Positions 42,087 to 50,633 of a stretch of DNA of 64,000 bases are shown piece after piece. A program made the translations under genes and the position numbers. How positions within the stretch are numbered: position 1 is the first letter of the stretch; each line of letters opens with the position of its first letter. A model generated the notes under the pieces. It ran no database searches. It saw nothing but the letters and a program-made list of their open reading frames with translations, and was not told the DNA's origin. The stretch comes from an uncultured Collinsella sp. (GTDB taxonomy: Bacteria; Actinomycetota; Coriobacteriia; Coriobacteriales; Coriobacteriaceae): positions 33,670-97,669 of the forward strand of contig CAAESW010000001.1 in the NCBI GenBank assembly GCA_900758845.1, given 5' to 3'.

Positions 42087-42947
42087 TTACTTGATGTTGT
42101 ACTTAGCCATGAGGGCGTCAACGGTACCGTCGTCGGTCAGGTCCTTGATGGCCTGGTTGATGTCGTCCTTGAGCTTGGTGTTGCCCTGGTTGATGGCGAT
42201 GGCGTACTCCTCGCCGGTGCTGATCTGCTTAATGGTCTGGCAGGTGTTGAACTGCTCGGCGGTCAGCTGGCTGGCAACGGAGCGGTTGGTGACTACGGCG
42301 TCGCCCTTATCGGACTGCAGGGCGCTGAAGCACTCGGTGGCGTCCTTGTAGGGGACAATCTTGGCCTTGGGGAAGTTCTCCTGGGCAAAGGACTCGGCGG
42401 TCGAGCCAGACTGGACGATGATGGTAGCATCGGCGTTGTTGAGCTTCTCGCTGTAGTTGTCGGCCGTGATGTCGGTGTTATCGACCTTGGTCACGATAGC
42501 CTGATCGTCCATGTAGTAGGAATCGGAGAAAGTAACTTCCTTCTCACGCTCGGGCGTGTCGGTGATAGCCGCGATGGAGACGTCATACTTGGCGCCCGAA
42601 GCGACGCCCGGAACCAGCGTGTCGAAGTCATTGTTGACATACTCGACATCCAGGCCCAGCTTGTCGCCGATAGCCTTGATGAGTTCAAGGTCAAAGCCCT
42701 GATAATCGCCGTTGTCATCCTTGTACTCAAACGGAGCGTACTCGGCAGAGGTGCCGACGGTCAGCGTACCGTCCTTGACGAGCGCGTACTCCTTGGAGCC
42801 GTCGACCTTCTCGGCCTTAGCGTCGTCAGAGCTGCTGGAACCGGCATTAGAACCAGAGGTGGCGTTGGACGAGCCGCAGCCCGTCAGAGCGAGGGCGAGC
42901 GCCATAGCACCCGTGGCGGCAAATGCGCCAAGCTTCTTCAGCTTCAT
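42087..42947 (-). CDS. Polar amino acid ABC transporter substrate-binding lipoprotein
   Basis: The 286-residue protein begins with a lipoprotein signal (lipobox ALTGCGSS) and a serine/asparagine linker. A family 3 solute-binding domain follows: GTSAEYAPFEY, the QGFDLELIKAIGDKLGL segment and VQSGSTAESFA. It captures an amino acid for the adjacent importer; the exact ligand is not readable. The ATG at 42947 has AAGGAGA upstream. Confidence 0.93.
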   Translation of the reverse strand: MKLKKLGAFAATGAMALALALTGCGSSNATSGSNAGSSSSDDAKAEKVDGSKEYALVKDGTLTVGTSAEYAPFEYKDDNGDYQGFDLELIKAIGDKLGLDVEYVNNDFDTLVPGVASGAKYDVSIAAITDTPEREKEVTFSDSYYMDDQAIVTKVDNTDITADNYSEKLNNADATIIVQSGSTAESFAQENFPKAKIVPYKDATECFSALQSDKGDAVVTNRSVASQLTAEQFNTCQTIKQISTGEEYAIAINQGNTKLKDDINQAIKDLTDDGTVDALMAKYNIK

Positions 42948-43004
42948 AATCAGTCTCCTTCCAATGACCCCACGTGATTCAGAGGTCTGCAAAAACTGAG
43001 GGTT

Positions 43005-43033
43005 ATTATGCACCCGCTTGGAAGAATCTGCAA
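43005..43033 (-). promoter_or_regulatory. Promoter of the amino acid ABC operon
   Basis: On the minus strand a -35 TTGCAG (43028-43033) and a -10 CATAAT (43005-43010) have an exact 17-base spacing. Confidence 0.7.
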
Positions 43034-43094
43034 TTAGAAAACTGATTGAAACAAACCCATAACGTGAATGGAGCGTCCCACTTTATGGCAGCCA

Positions 43095-43961
43095 TTACTG
43101 CTGCAATGACCTTAACAGTTTGATTTCAGCCGCATAACCTGCAAGTTCGTTCGGTGTCTCCAAAATGAATGGCAATGCGCGCAAGCGGCCATTCGATACA
43201 ATATTCTGCATAACCTGCATACCGCCACCAAATTCCTCGCTGCCAAGGTATCCCTTGCCGATGCACTCGTGACGATCTTTATGGGCGCCGCAGGGGTTCT
43301 TCGAATCGTTGATGTGTACGGCATGCAAGCGATCGATACCCACCACGCGGTCGAACTCGTCGAGCACGCCGTCCAGATCATGGATGATGTCGTAGCCGGC
43401 ATCGCTCACGTGGCAGGTGTCCAAACAAACGCCCAGCTTATCGGACAGCTCTGGGCACTTGGCGGCAACGCCCTCGATAATGCACGCCAGTTCTTCAAAG
43501 CTACGGCCCACCTCGGTGCCCTTGCCCGCCATGGTCTCGAGCAATATCGTCGTCTGCTGTCCCTCAAACATCACCTGGCACAGCGTGTCGACAATCATCT
43601 GAATGCCGGCGTCTGCCCCCTGTCCCACATGCGCACCGGGGTGAAAATTGTAGTAGTTGCCGGGCAGTGCTTCCAGACGCTGCAAATCTTCCGCCATAGC
43701 CTCCAAGGCAAACTCTCGCGCCCGCTCCTTAGCGGAGCAGGGGTTATAGGTATACGGGGCATGCGCCACCAGCGGTCCAAAGTCGTTTTGCGCCATAAGC
43801 TCGCGCAGAGCCGCCACGTCATCCATGTCAAGGTCTTTTGCCTTGCCACCGCGCGGGTTGCGCGTAAAGAACGCAAAGGTATTGGCACCAATGGACAACG
43901 CCGTCTCCCCCATTGCCCGATAGCCCTTCGTCGTCGAAAGATGACACCCGATCGTCAGCAT
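43095..43961 (-). CDS. nfo: Endonuclease IV (AP endonuclease)
   Basis: Nfo cuts DNA at abasic sites in base excision repair. The 288-residue TIM barrel shows the zinc ligands of the family: HAPYTYN, YNFHPGAHVG, LLETMAGKGTEVG, CLDTCHVSDAG, HINDSKNPCGAHKDRH and the final FILETP. I choose the ATG at 43961 (MLTIGCHLS) with AGGGAG upstream. The frame to 44045 runs through the palindromic repeat and encodes a spurious N-terminus beginning MRWNTVC. Confidence 0.94.
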   Translation of the reverse strand: MLTIGCHLSTTKGYRAMGETALSIGANTFAFFTRNPRGGKAKDLDMDDVAALRELMAQNDFGPLVAHAPYTYNPCSAKERAREFALEAMAEDLQRLEALPGNYYNFHPGAHVGQGADAGIQMIVDTLCQVMFEGQQTTILLETMAGKGTEVGRSFEELACIIEGVAAKCPELSDKLGVCLDTCHVSDAGYDIIHDLDGVLDEFDRVVGIDRLHAVHINDSKNPCGAHKDRHECIGKGYLGSEEFGGGMQVMQNIVSNGRLRALPFILETPNELAGYAAEIKLLRSLQQ

Positions 43962-43979
43962 CTCCAGCTCCCTACTCAT

Positions 43980-44064
43980 CAGTTGCGGTGAAATACGGTC
44001 TATTGGTGCCTTATTTTGGCGCAAACAGACCGTATTCCACCGCAAGTTATAAAAGGGGCATCAG
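43980..44064. repeat. 85-bp stem-variable palindromic repeat, copy A
   Basis: CAGTTGCGGTG at the left and CACCGCAAGTTATAAAAGGG then GCATCAG at the right are identical to copy B at 45161-45245. The stem of this copy is AATACGGTCT with AGACCGTATT. Both copies are exactly 85 bases. The unit lies 18 bases upstream of the nfo start codon. Confidence 0.85.
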
Positions 44065-44128
44065 AGATGTGGGCCGCCAGGCACCACGGGCGCCGGCGTC
44101 ATGATCCCCTACGCGTCAGCGCCAAGTC

Positions 44129-45148
44129 CTAGAGGGCTAGACGAATCGCATCGATGATGTGTGCACAGCGCCGCGTGGCGGCAAGGGGCATGACGGGACT
44201 CTCGAGTTTCCCCGCCTGAATGAGCTGCGTCGCATGCTGGATTTCGCCGTAGAAATCATCGATCTCAAACGGGGCATTTCTTTCTAGCGTTCGACCGTCG
44301 GAATACTTCACATGGGCGAGCTCGGGACGATGGAGACGCTCGATTTCCAACGAGCCTCGCTCACAGGCAATCGTTAAGCGGCTTTCATATGTTGCTTTGC
44401 CGTCGCACACCATATGAATGGGTATACCGCCGACGCTCATACGGATCTCGTCGGCCCAATCGACGCGGCCGCCTGATACGTCACGCCAGCGAACTTCACG
44501 GGATGAAACCTCGCACGCGCCCGCGAGCAAATCCTCAAACCAACCGACCGCATAGCAGCCCATGTCATATAGACAGCCGCCCTGCAACGAATCAAGCAGA
44601 TAGCCCGAAGGAGGCTCGCCGTAATCGAGCTTTTGCACGCTTTCAATCGAGACAATACGGCCAAGCTCACCCGACGCAAGCAAGTCTTTCACGCGAGTGC
44701 GCATCGGGCAAAACCGATTCTTCATCGCCTCCATAAACAGCACGCCGCGCTCACGAGAGGTGGAGGCAATCGAGAGAGCCTCTTCCTCACTCAAAACGGC
44801 CGGCTTTTCGCACAGCACGGCCTTTCCGGCGCGCAGCGCGCGACAGGCCCAACGCGTATGCATGCCATGCGGAAGAGCCAAGTAGATTGCGTCGACATCG
44901 GGGTCGGCAATCAGCGCGTCATAAGCCGCATTGCCGTTATCATCGACCGAGGCATGGCCATGCGCAGCATCGATCGAAAACGCTCGGGAAAATTCCTCGA
45001 CATGTGCAGGAGTGCGGCCGGCCGCAGCCACCAGCCGTGCCCCGTCCACCTCCTTGAGCGACGATGCAAATCGATGCGAAATGTGCCCGGCGCCCAAAAC
45101 GCCCCAACGAACCTCGCGCAAATCATCACACGAATCTCGATGGCCCAC
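44129..45148 (-). CDS. Gfo/Idh/MocA-family oxidoreductase
   Basis: The 339-residue protein has an N-terminal Rossmann domain (VRWGVLGAGHISHRFASSL) and the family motif AGKAVLCEKPAVLS with the conserved lysine. C-terminal segments include GCLYDMGCYAVGWFEDLL. It would oxidise or reduce a sugar or inositol-like substrate with NAD(P). I take the GTG at 45148 as start, with AAGGGGG upstream; the frame to 45226 passes through repeat copy B. A second, different family member is at 52409. Confidence 0.85.
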   Translation of the reverse strand: MGHRDSCDDLREVRWGVLGAGHISHRFASSLKEVDGARLVAAAGRTPAHVEEFSRAFSIDAAHGHASVDDNGNAAYDALIADPDVDAIYLALPHGMHTRWACRALRAGKAVLCEKPAVLSEEEALSIASTSRERGVLFMEAMKNRFCPMRTRVKDLLASGELGRIVSIESVQKLDYGEPPSGYLLDSLQGGCLYDMGCYAVGWFEDLLAGACEVSSREVRWRDVSGGRVDWADEIRMSVGGIPIHMVCDGKATYESRLTIACERGSLEIERLHRPELAHVKYSDGRTLERNAPFEIDDFYGEIQHATQLIQAGKLESPVMPLAATRRCAHIIDAIRLAL

Positions 45149-45160
45149 GACAGCCCCCTT

Positions 45161-45245
45161 CAGTTGCGGTGGAATAGTTCCTGTTTGGTCCCTATTCTGC
45201 CGCAAACAGGAACTATTCCACCGCAAGTTATAAAAGGGGCATCAG
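45161..45245. repeat. 85-bp stem-variable palindromic repeat, copy B
   Basis: Same length and same flanks as copy A, but the stem reads AATAGTTCCTGTTTG with CAAACAGGAACTATT, again perfectly complementary. The right end overlaps the stop codon of the aldo/keto reductase gene and the left end lies 13 bases before the oxidoreductase start. Confidence 0.85.
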
Positions 45246-46429
45246 GAGCGCGTTTTGCCGAAGGCCTTAAGCGCCGCCGTCACGAGGCCAGGCTGAAAAC
45301 GGCGGCGTACGTCGTCCAAACGCTCGGGAATATCGATGTGCTGCGGGCAGTGACGTGCGCATTTACCGCACTTGACGCAATTGCTCACCAGCTTGGGCTC
45401 GCTCGTGCGCACCGCACTCGCCGTAAAGTATTGCGACAGCCCCGTAAACCAGCTGTGCGCATAGCTCGCGTTGTAGGCGGCAAAGCAGCCGGGAATGTTG
45501 ATACCCTTGGGACATGGCATGCAGTAGCCGCATCCCGTGCAGGGCACGCGGTTCGTTTTCTCAAACTCTTCCAGCACGCGCGCAATCGTGTCGAGCTGGT
45601 TGGCAGTCATCGAATTCGGCAACGCGAGGTCTGCCAGTGACGAATTCTCATCCACCTGCGCGATATCGGTCATACCCGAAAGCAGCATCGTCACCTGAGG
45701 ATGATTCCACACCCACGAAAGACCCCAGGCGGCAGGAGTGCGCAAATGCGGGTCACGGGCACTATCGAGCACAGCGCGGGCCCGTGGCGGCAGCTTGCCC
45801 GCTAAACGCCCGCCCAGCAGCGGCTCCATCACAAACACCGCGAGGCCTCGCTCGGCGGCGGCCATGAGCCCCGCTGTTCCCGCCTGATATCGCTCTCCAG
45901 CGTAATTGTACTGGATCTGGCAAAAGTCCCACTCATACGCATCGAGCATCGTCAGGAAATCCGCCGCGCTGCCGTGGTACGAAAAGCCTATCTGACGAAT
46001 ACGCCCTGCAGCCTTTTGGCGCGCAATCCAGTCCTCGATGCCCAGCGCCACCACGCGCTCCCACTGCGCAGGCGAGGTGATGTTGTGCATAAGGTAATAG
46101 TCGATATGGTCGGTCTGCAGGCGGCGCAGCTGCTCGTCGAAAAACCGATCGAAATCCTCCGCGCATTTGCACGAAGCATGCGGCAGCTTGGTTGCGAGCA
46201 AAACCTGGTCGCGCAAGCCCAGGCGTTCAAGCGAAGCGCCCACGCAAGCCTCGTTGCCGGGATAGAGATAGGCCGTGTCCAGATAATTAATCCCCTGCTC
46301 CACCGCACGGGAGATGATGGCATCGGCCGTCTTCGCATCGGGGTGTCCCGGCGCACCGGGAAACCTCATGCAGCCCAGACCCAGAGCGGATATTCGGTTA
46401 CCACTTTTGGGGTCAACACGGTATTGCAC
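45242..46429 (-). CDS. Aldo/keto reductase with C-terminal 4Fe-4S domain
   Basis: The 395-residue protein has an AKR barrel (GLGCMRFPG, DTAYLYPGNE, a lysine in LLATKLPH, YYLMHNI) followed by a ferredoxin-like tail with two clusters: CTGCGYCMPCP and CVKCGKCARHC. This AKR plus Fe-S layout is common in anaerobes; the substrate is unknown. I choose the GTG at 46429 (product MQYRVDPKSGNRIS) because AAGGGAGGGG lies just upstream; upstream starts do not have this support. Confidence 0.87.
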   Translation of the reverse strand: MQYRVDPKSGNRISALGLGCMRFPGAPGHPDAKTADAIISRAVEQGINYLDTAYLYPGNEACVGASLERLGLRDQVLLATKLPHASCKCAEDFDRFFDEQLRRLQTDHIDYYLMHNITSPAQWERVVALGIEDWIARQKAAGRIRQIGFSYHGSAADFLTMLDAYEWDFCQIQYNYAGERYQAGTAGLMAAAERGLAVFVMEPLLGGRLAGKLPPRARAVLDSARDPHLRTPAAWGLSWVWNHPQVTMLLSGMTDIAQVDENSSLADLALPNSMTANQLDTIARVLEEFEKTNRVPCTGCGYCMPCPKGINIPGCFAAYNASYAHSWFTGLSQYFTASAVRTSEPKLVSNCVKCGKCARHCPQHIDIPERLDDVRRRFQPGLVTAALKAFGKTRS

Positions 46430-46592
46430 GGCCCCTCCCTTCGCCATCAGCGCCCCGGCAAGGCGAAACACAATGGTCACGCAGCCGAAACATCGTGGAA
46501 TCGCAATCGAGAACGTATCGTAACGCAGCAGAAATCGAGCCGTCACGGCACCGCTTTAACATCAGCAAAAAGCCCGATGAAAGGAGTCGCCC

Positions 46593-46649
46593 ATGCCCAC
46601 GCGCATGTCTTTGCGGTCTGCCCCGCGGCATAAGCGCACAGCGCAATAG
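46593..46649 (+). CDS. 18-residue small ORF upstream of panE
   Basis: AAAGGAG at 46580-46586 is followed by six bases and an ATG that opens MPTRMSLRSAPRHKRTAQ and a TAG stop. The peptide is strongly basic with four arginines. The ribosome site is one of the best in the window, and the ORF stands alone in the gap between two genes. It could be a leader peptide or a free small protein; the panE start is 107 bases downstream. Confidence 0.5.
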   Translation: MPTRMSLRSAPRHKRTAQ

Positions 46650-46711
46650 TTTCTTTTTTATAACAGCCGCCCCGCGCTCCCACCAATCACCCTGGCAGCA
46701 TACAATCCATC

Positions 46712-46738
46712 AGGCGCCCCTTACGCGGGCGCCTTTTA
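46712..46738 (+). promoter_or_regulatory. Hairpin plus U-run directly before the panE ribosome site
   Basis: AGGCGCCC (46712-46719) pairs with GGGCGCCT (46727-46734), followed by TTTTA and then GGGGAG. A -10-like TACAAT at 46701-46706 would start transcription at the hairpin itself. Apart from the small ORF no plus-strand gene lies upstream, so this is more likely a 5' leader element of panE than a terminator for another gene. Confidence 0.55.
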
Positions 46739-46756
46739 CATGGGGAGATGATTCAC

Positions 46757-47671
46757 ATGCAGATCAACAAGGTCGCCTTTATCGGCAAGGGCGGCGTCGG
46801 CCTGCTCTACGGCAGCATGATCGCCCGGGCGCTCGGCAACGACGCCGTCGAATACGTCATGGATGACACCCGTTTTGAGCGTCACGCGGGCGATGCGCTC
46901 ACTGTCAACGGCAAGCCCTGCGATCTCACGTCCGTCCGCGCCAGCGAGGCGACACCCGCCGATCTGGTCATCCTGACAGTCAAGACCACCGGTCTCGACC
47001 AAGCACTCAAGACTATGGAGCGCGTCGTGGGACCCAACACGCTCATCGCCTCGCTATGCAACGGCATTACGAGCGAGCAAAAGATTGCCGAACGCTTTGG
47101 CTGGGAGCATACCGTTCTTGGTATCTGCCAGGGCATGGACGCCGTGTTCCTCAACGGCGCGCTCACCTTTACCAATGCGGGCGAGATCCGCTTTGGCGCG
47201 ACGGCCGGCACGGACCCCGCGACCGTCGCCGCTATCGACGGGCTCTACACGCGCTGCGGCATCGCCCATACCGTCGAGCGCGACATTGCGCACCGCATGT
47301 GGGCCAAACTCATGCTCAACGACGGCATCAACCAGACCTGCATGGCCTACGGCGGGACCTACGGAAGCGCCACGGAGCCGGGCTCCGAGCAGCGTCGCTG
47401 CTTTGTTTCCGCCATGCGCGAAACGCTTGCGGTCGCCAACGCCGAGGGCGTTGAGCTGACCGAGGCAGACCTGACGCAAATGGTGCACCTCATCGAGGGA
47501 ATCGACCCCGCCGGTATGCCCTCGATGGCTCAAGACCGCATCGCAAGGCGCAAAACCGAGGTTGATGAGTTCGCGGGCACCATCTGCCGCCTCGCAGCCA
47601 AACACGATATCCAGGCACCGCAAAACGAATGGCTCTATCGACGCATTCGCGATATCGAGAAAAGTTGGTAG
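46757..47671 (+). CDS. panE: 2-dehydropantoate 2-reductase (ketopantoate reductase)
   Basis: The 304-residue protein has the N-terminal loop VAFIGKGGVGLLYGSM, DLVILTVKTTGLDQAL, SLCNGITSEQK (conserved asparagine), and the C-terminal helical domain with AKLMLNDGINQTCM (conserved lysine) and IPSMAQDR-type motif PSMAQD. It fits the PanE/ApbA family, which makes pantoate for coenzyme A; related short reductases with other substrates exist. The ATG at 46757 is favoured because GGGGAG is nine bases away; the ATG at 46748 touches the site. Confidence 0.85.
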   Translation: MQINKVAFIGKGGVGLLYGSMIARALGNDAVEYVMDDTRFERHAGDALTVNGKPCDLTSVRASEATPADLVILTVKTTGLDQALKTMERVVGPNTLIASLCNGITSEQKIAERFGWEHTVLGICQGMDAVFLNGALTFTNAGEIRFGATAGTDPATVAAIDGLYTRCGIAHTVERDIAHRMWAKLMLNDGINQTCMAYGGTYGSATEPGSEQRRCFVSAMRETLAVANAEGVELTEADLTQMVHLIEGIDPAGMPSMAQDRIARRKTEVDEFAGTICRLAAKHDIQAPQNEWLYRRIRDIEKSW

Positions 47672-47704
47672 CGCCGACGCGCCGCATTCAACAGCCTTAA
47701 CAGC

Positions 47705-47742
47705 AAAGCCGCCGCAAGGAGCACTCCCCTTACGGCGGCTTT
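47705..47742 (+). terminator. Terminator of panE
   Basis: AAAGCCGCCGCAAGGAG pairs with CTCCCCTTACGGCGGCTTT (small bulge). It lies between panE and the convergent small membrane protein gene and can serve both. Confidence 0.8.
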
Positions 47743-47779
47743 CATCTTCGTCTATGACCGGCGGTCAATCTCACAACAG

Positions 47780-47986
47780 CTAGCGTTGCGACTCCGGAAC
47801 CTCGTCCTCATCGTCGCGGCAAAGGACAACACCGGTGCTTCCCAGCAGCGTGGCTGCGATCAGCGCGCCGGCCACGATAGGAGCAGCCCCGCATGTCCCC
47901 AGCATGCCCGCGACGAGCGCGGCCGTGGGACCAAGGCAGCCAAGCATCAACGCGACGGCGGCAACGGCAATATCTCGAGCATTCAC
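47780..47986 (-). CDS. Small two-helix membrane protein, unknown function
   Basis: The 68-residue protein is almost entirely two hydrophobic, alanine/glycine-rich helices (about 6-30 and 34-55), ending in a short acidic tail (CRDDEDEVPESQR). The start is a GTG about 10 bases after GGAGG. No family is recognised. It stands alone between panE and a secreted protein gene. Confidence 0.6.
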   Translation of the reverse strand: MNARDIAVAAVALMLGCLGPTAALVAGMLGTCGAAPIVAGALIAATLLGSTGVVLCRDDEDEVPESQR

Positions 47987-48172
47987 AAGACCACTTCCTC
48001 CAAGAGAAAGACCTTATTTCTCAAGAACCAGTGTGCCCCGCATCCATACGCCCAGCGTACCGCCACGGTAAGGGCTCTGTTAACTCAGACGCGCATAAAG
48101 AACGGGCGGCTTTACGTTGCCCTAAAGCTCGGTAAAGACGCCCGTCCGCCAAATATCCGTGATGCAGAAAAA

Positions 48173-48949
48173 TTACCAACCGGTGTAGTAGTCGGTGGTT
48201 CCGGCAGCGCAGCCGGAGTCATAGACCTTGCAATCACCCTTGGAGCCCGTAAAGGTCGAGCCCTGGGCCATATCGCCCGCGGCAACAACGTAATAGCCGT
48301 CGGAATCGCGCCAAAAGCCCTCAGAATCCTGAGTCCATTCGCCCGTGCGATAGTGATAAAGCACATTGCTGCTGTAATAGGTCTCGCGGCGCCCGTTGTA
48401 GTTATTGACACCCGCAGAGCGCGTCAGGCCCGATCCGTTCGCGCAGGACGCGGCAGACGCGTAGGACGAAGTGTAACCGGCGTTGTAGTACGAAGCCTGG
48501 GCGGCCTCGGCAGCCTCCGCCTCGGCGGCAGCAGCCTCGAGCGCTTCGCGCTTGGCATCCTCAAGCGCAGTGCGCAGCTCATCGAGCTCGGTCGACTTCG
48601 CGTCGACCTCCCCCATCGTCAACAGGCTGCCCGCGCCATCGATACAGCCCTGCAGCACAGCGCGCTCGTCATCGGTGGCATAGTCACCGTACATGTTCAT
48701 GATAATCTGAGCGCGCATCTCCAGGGAATCGCGCTTGGCCTCCATCGAGGCGTTCCACTCCTGCATGGAACCATAACCATCGCCGCGATAGTCAACGGGC
48801 TGCACCAGCGTCGTCTCGGACGGCGTAGATCCAACCGTATCGGACAGTGTTGCGGCGTGGGCATCAGTTGCACCGGCGCCCGCCAAAAGTGCCACGGTCA
48901 GAGCGGCGGAAAGGGCGGCGGCTTTCGGTTTTCGTGAATCAATCCTCAT
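48173..48949 (-). CDS. Secreted cell-surface protein with conserved C-terminal domain
   Basis: The 258-residue protein has a signal peptide (KPKAAALSAALTVALLAGAGATDAHA) and a helical coiled-coil-like middle (about 65-150, rich in A and E). A C-terminal domain of about 85 residues (NNYNGRRETYYSSNVLYHYR to DYYTGW) with two cysteines follows. This C-terminal domain resembles 3D/RlpA-type barrels found in Gram-positive wall-remodelling proteins, but I cannot assign a reaction. The ATG at 48949 has GGAGG ten bases upstream; the frame to 49255 is rejected. Confidence 0.75.
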   Translation of the reverse strand: MRIDSRKPKAAALSAALTVALLAGAGATDAHAATLSDTVGSTPSETTLVQPVDYRGDGYGSMQEWNASMEAKRDSLEMRAQIIMNMYGDYATDDERAVLQGCIDGAGSLLTMGEVDAKSTELDELRTALEDAKREALEAAAAEAEAAEAAQASYYNAGYTSSYASAASCANGSGLTRSAGVNNYNGRRETYYSSNVLYHYRTGEWTQDSEGFWRDSDGYYVVAAGDMAQGSTFTGSKGDCKVYDSGCAAGTTDYYTGW

Positions 48950-49164
48950 GTAGCTGGAAACCTCCGTAGTGCGTTTTTGCTGCGTTTGAGCTGCGTGTGA
49001 TTCGATCGCGCTGCATAGTACCCCGAGCAAATCGCGACCTGCGGTTTTACTTAAAAGGCGCACGTCAATTGCGTAAAACTCACATCCTCTCAACAGGAGT
49101 TTTCCACAACTCGAATGCATAAAGCGTGTCAAAAACCCTGTTTTTGCGCCCTCTCTATGCAAAA

Positions 49165-49201
49165 AAGGCGCCTGTGCAACCATTGTTCGCACAGGCGCCT
49201 T
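49165..49201 (-). terminator. Terminator of metY
   Basis: A 13-bp perfect stem, AAGGCGCCTGTGC with GCACAGGCGCCTT, is followed on the minus strand by TTTTGC. It lies about 60 bases after the metY stop. Confidence 0.92.
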
Positions 49202-49261
49202 GAGCAGGCATTTTATACAGTTATACCTATCGAGTCGCAAGGGGTCCTTGCACAAGTCGCC

Positions 49262-50572
49262 TTACTCGTCCAGCGCGGCGAAGGCCTGCTTCAGATCCCA
49301 AATGATATCCTCGGCATTCTCGGTACCGATGGAAAGACGGATCGTGGAGGACGTGATGTTCTGCTCGGCGAGCTCCTCGGCAGAGAGCTGGGAGTGCGTG
49401 GTGGTAGCCGGGTGCACGACGAGCGACTTGACGTCGGCCACGTTGGCGAGCAGCGAGAACACCTGCAGATGATCGATGAACTTCCAGGCGGCCTCCTGGC
49501 CACCCTTAATCTCAAAGGTAAAGATCGAGGCACCGCCGTTGGGGAAATATTGCTTGTAGAGCTCATGGTCGGGGTGCTCAGGCAGGCTCGGGTGGTTCAC
49601 CTTGGCAACATGGCTGTCGCTGGCAAGGAACTCAACGACCTTCTTGGTGTTCTCGACATGGCGGTCGACGCGCAGCGACAGGGTCTCGGTGCCCTGGAGC
49701 AGAATCCAGGCGTTGAACGGGCTGATGCAAGCGCCCTCGTCACGCAGCAGGATGGCGCGGACATAGGTCGCGAAGGCGGCAGGGCCGGCAGCCTCGGCAA
49801 ACGAGACGCCATGGTAGGAGGGGTTGGGCTCGGCGATCTGCGCATACTTGCCGCTCGCCTTCCAGTCAAAGTTGCCCCCATCGACAATCACACCGCCCAG
49901 CGAGGTACCGTGGCCGCCGATGAACTTGGTTGCGGAGTGGACGACGATGTTGGCACCATGCTCCAGCGGACGGAACAGATACGGGGTACCGAAGGTGTTG
50001 TCGACGACAACCGGCAGACCGTGCTTCTTGGCGATCTCGGAGATGGCGTCGATGTTGGGGATGTCGGAGTTGGGGTTGCCGAGCGTCTCGAGATAGATGA
50101 CCGTGGTGCTGTCCTTGATGGCGCCCTCGACCTCTTCCAAGTTATGCGCATCGACAAACGTGGTCTCGACGCCAAACTGGGAGAGCGTATGCTCCAGCAG
50201 GTTGTAGGAGCCACCGTAGATGGTCTTCTGGGCAACCACGTGGTCGCCGGCCTGAGCAAGAGCCTGCAGGGTATAGGTGATGGCAGCAGCACCGGAGGCG
50301 ACGGCGAGACCTGCCACGCCACCCTCGAGTGCGGCGATACGGTCCTCGAAGACGCTCTGGGTGGAGTTGGTCAGACGGCCGTAGATGTTACCGGCATCGG
50401 CAAGACCAAAGCGGTCGGCGGCGTGCTGGGAGTTGCGGAACACATAGCTCGTGGTCTGGTAGATAGGCACGGCACGGGAGTCGGATGCAGGATCGGCGCT
50501 CTCCTGGCCAACGTGAAGCTGCAGGGTGTCGAAACCAAAGGTGTGCTCGGGGTTGTTGATAAACTGGCTCAT
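49262..50572 (-). CDS. metY: O-acetylhomoserine aminocarboxypropyltransferase / cysteine synthase
   Basis: The 436-residue Cys/Met-metabolism PLP enzyme has the PLP lysine in VHSATKFIGGHG, YGRLTNSTQSVFE near the N-terminus, VVVDNTFGTPYL and HPATTTHSQLSAEE at the C-terminus. Length and pattern fit MetY, which makes homocysteine (or cysteine) from acetylated homoserine and sulfide. The ATG has AGGAG upstream. It has a 177-base leader with a short Cys-containing ORF and is divergent from a LysR-type gene. Confidence 0.94.
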   Translation of the reverse strand: MSQFINNPEHTFGFDTLQLHVGQESADPASDSRAVPIYQTTSYVFRNSQHAADRFGLADAGNIYGRLTNSTQSVFEDRIAALEGGVAGLAVASGAAAITYTLQALAQAGDHVVAQKTIYGGSYNLLEHTLSQFGVETTFVDAHNLEEVEGAIKDSTTVIYLETLGNPNSDIPNIDAISEIAKKHGLPVVVDNTFGTPYLFRPLEHGANIVVHSATKFIGGHGTSLGGVIVDGGNFDWKASGKYAQIAEPNPSYHGVSFAEAAGPAAFATYVRAILLRDEGACISPFNAWILLQGTETLSLRVDRHVENTKKVVEFLASDSHVAKVNHPSLPEHPDHELYKQYFPNGGASIFTFEIKGGQEAAWKFIDHLQVFSLLANVADVKSLVVHPATTTHSQLSAEELAEQNITSSTIRLSIGTENAEDIIWDLKQAFAALDE

Positions 50573-50633
50573 GATGATCTCCTTGATCGAATATAAGTAA
50601 TAAGAGTAAGAGAAGTAAGTGGCTGTCTCCTGA

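Noticed and set aside
43962..44045. N-terminal extension MRWNTVCLRQ of endonuclease IV, matching the similar extension MRWNSSCLRQ before the oxidoreductase at 45149-45226
   Set aside because: Both extensions are translations of the 85-bp palindromic repeat; good ribosome sites exist at the shorter starts, so the shared N-terminus is not a real protein domain.
47780..47986. Holin or toxin of a type I system for the 68-residue membrane protein
   Set aside because: It has two hydrophobic helices and an acidic tail, but no antisense RNA signal, phage genes or lysis genes are nearby, so function is left open.
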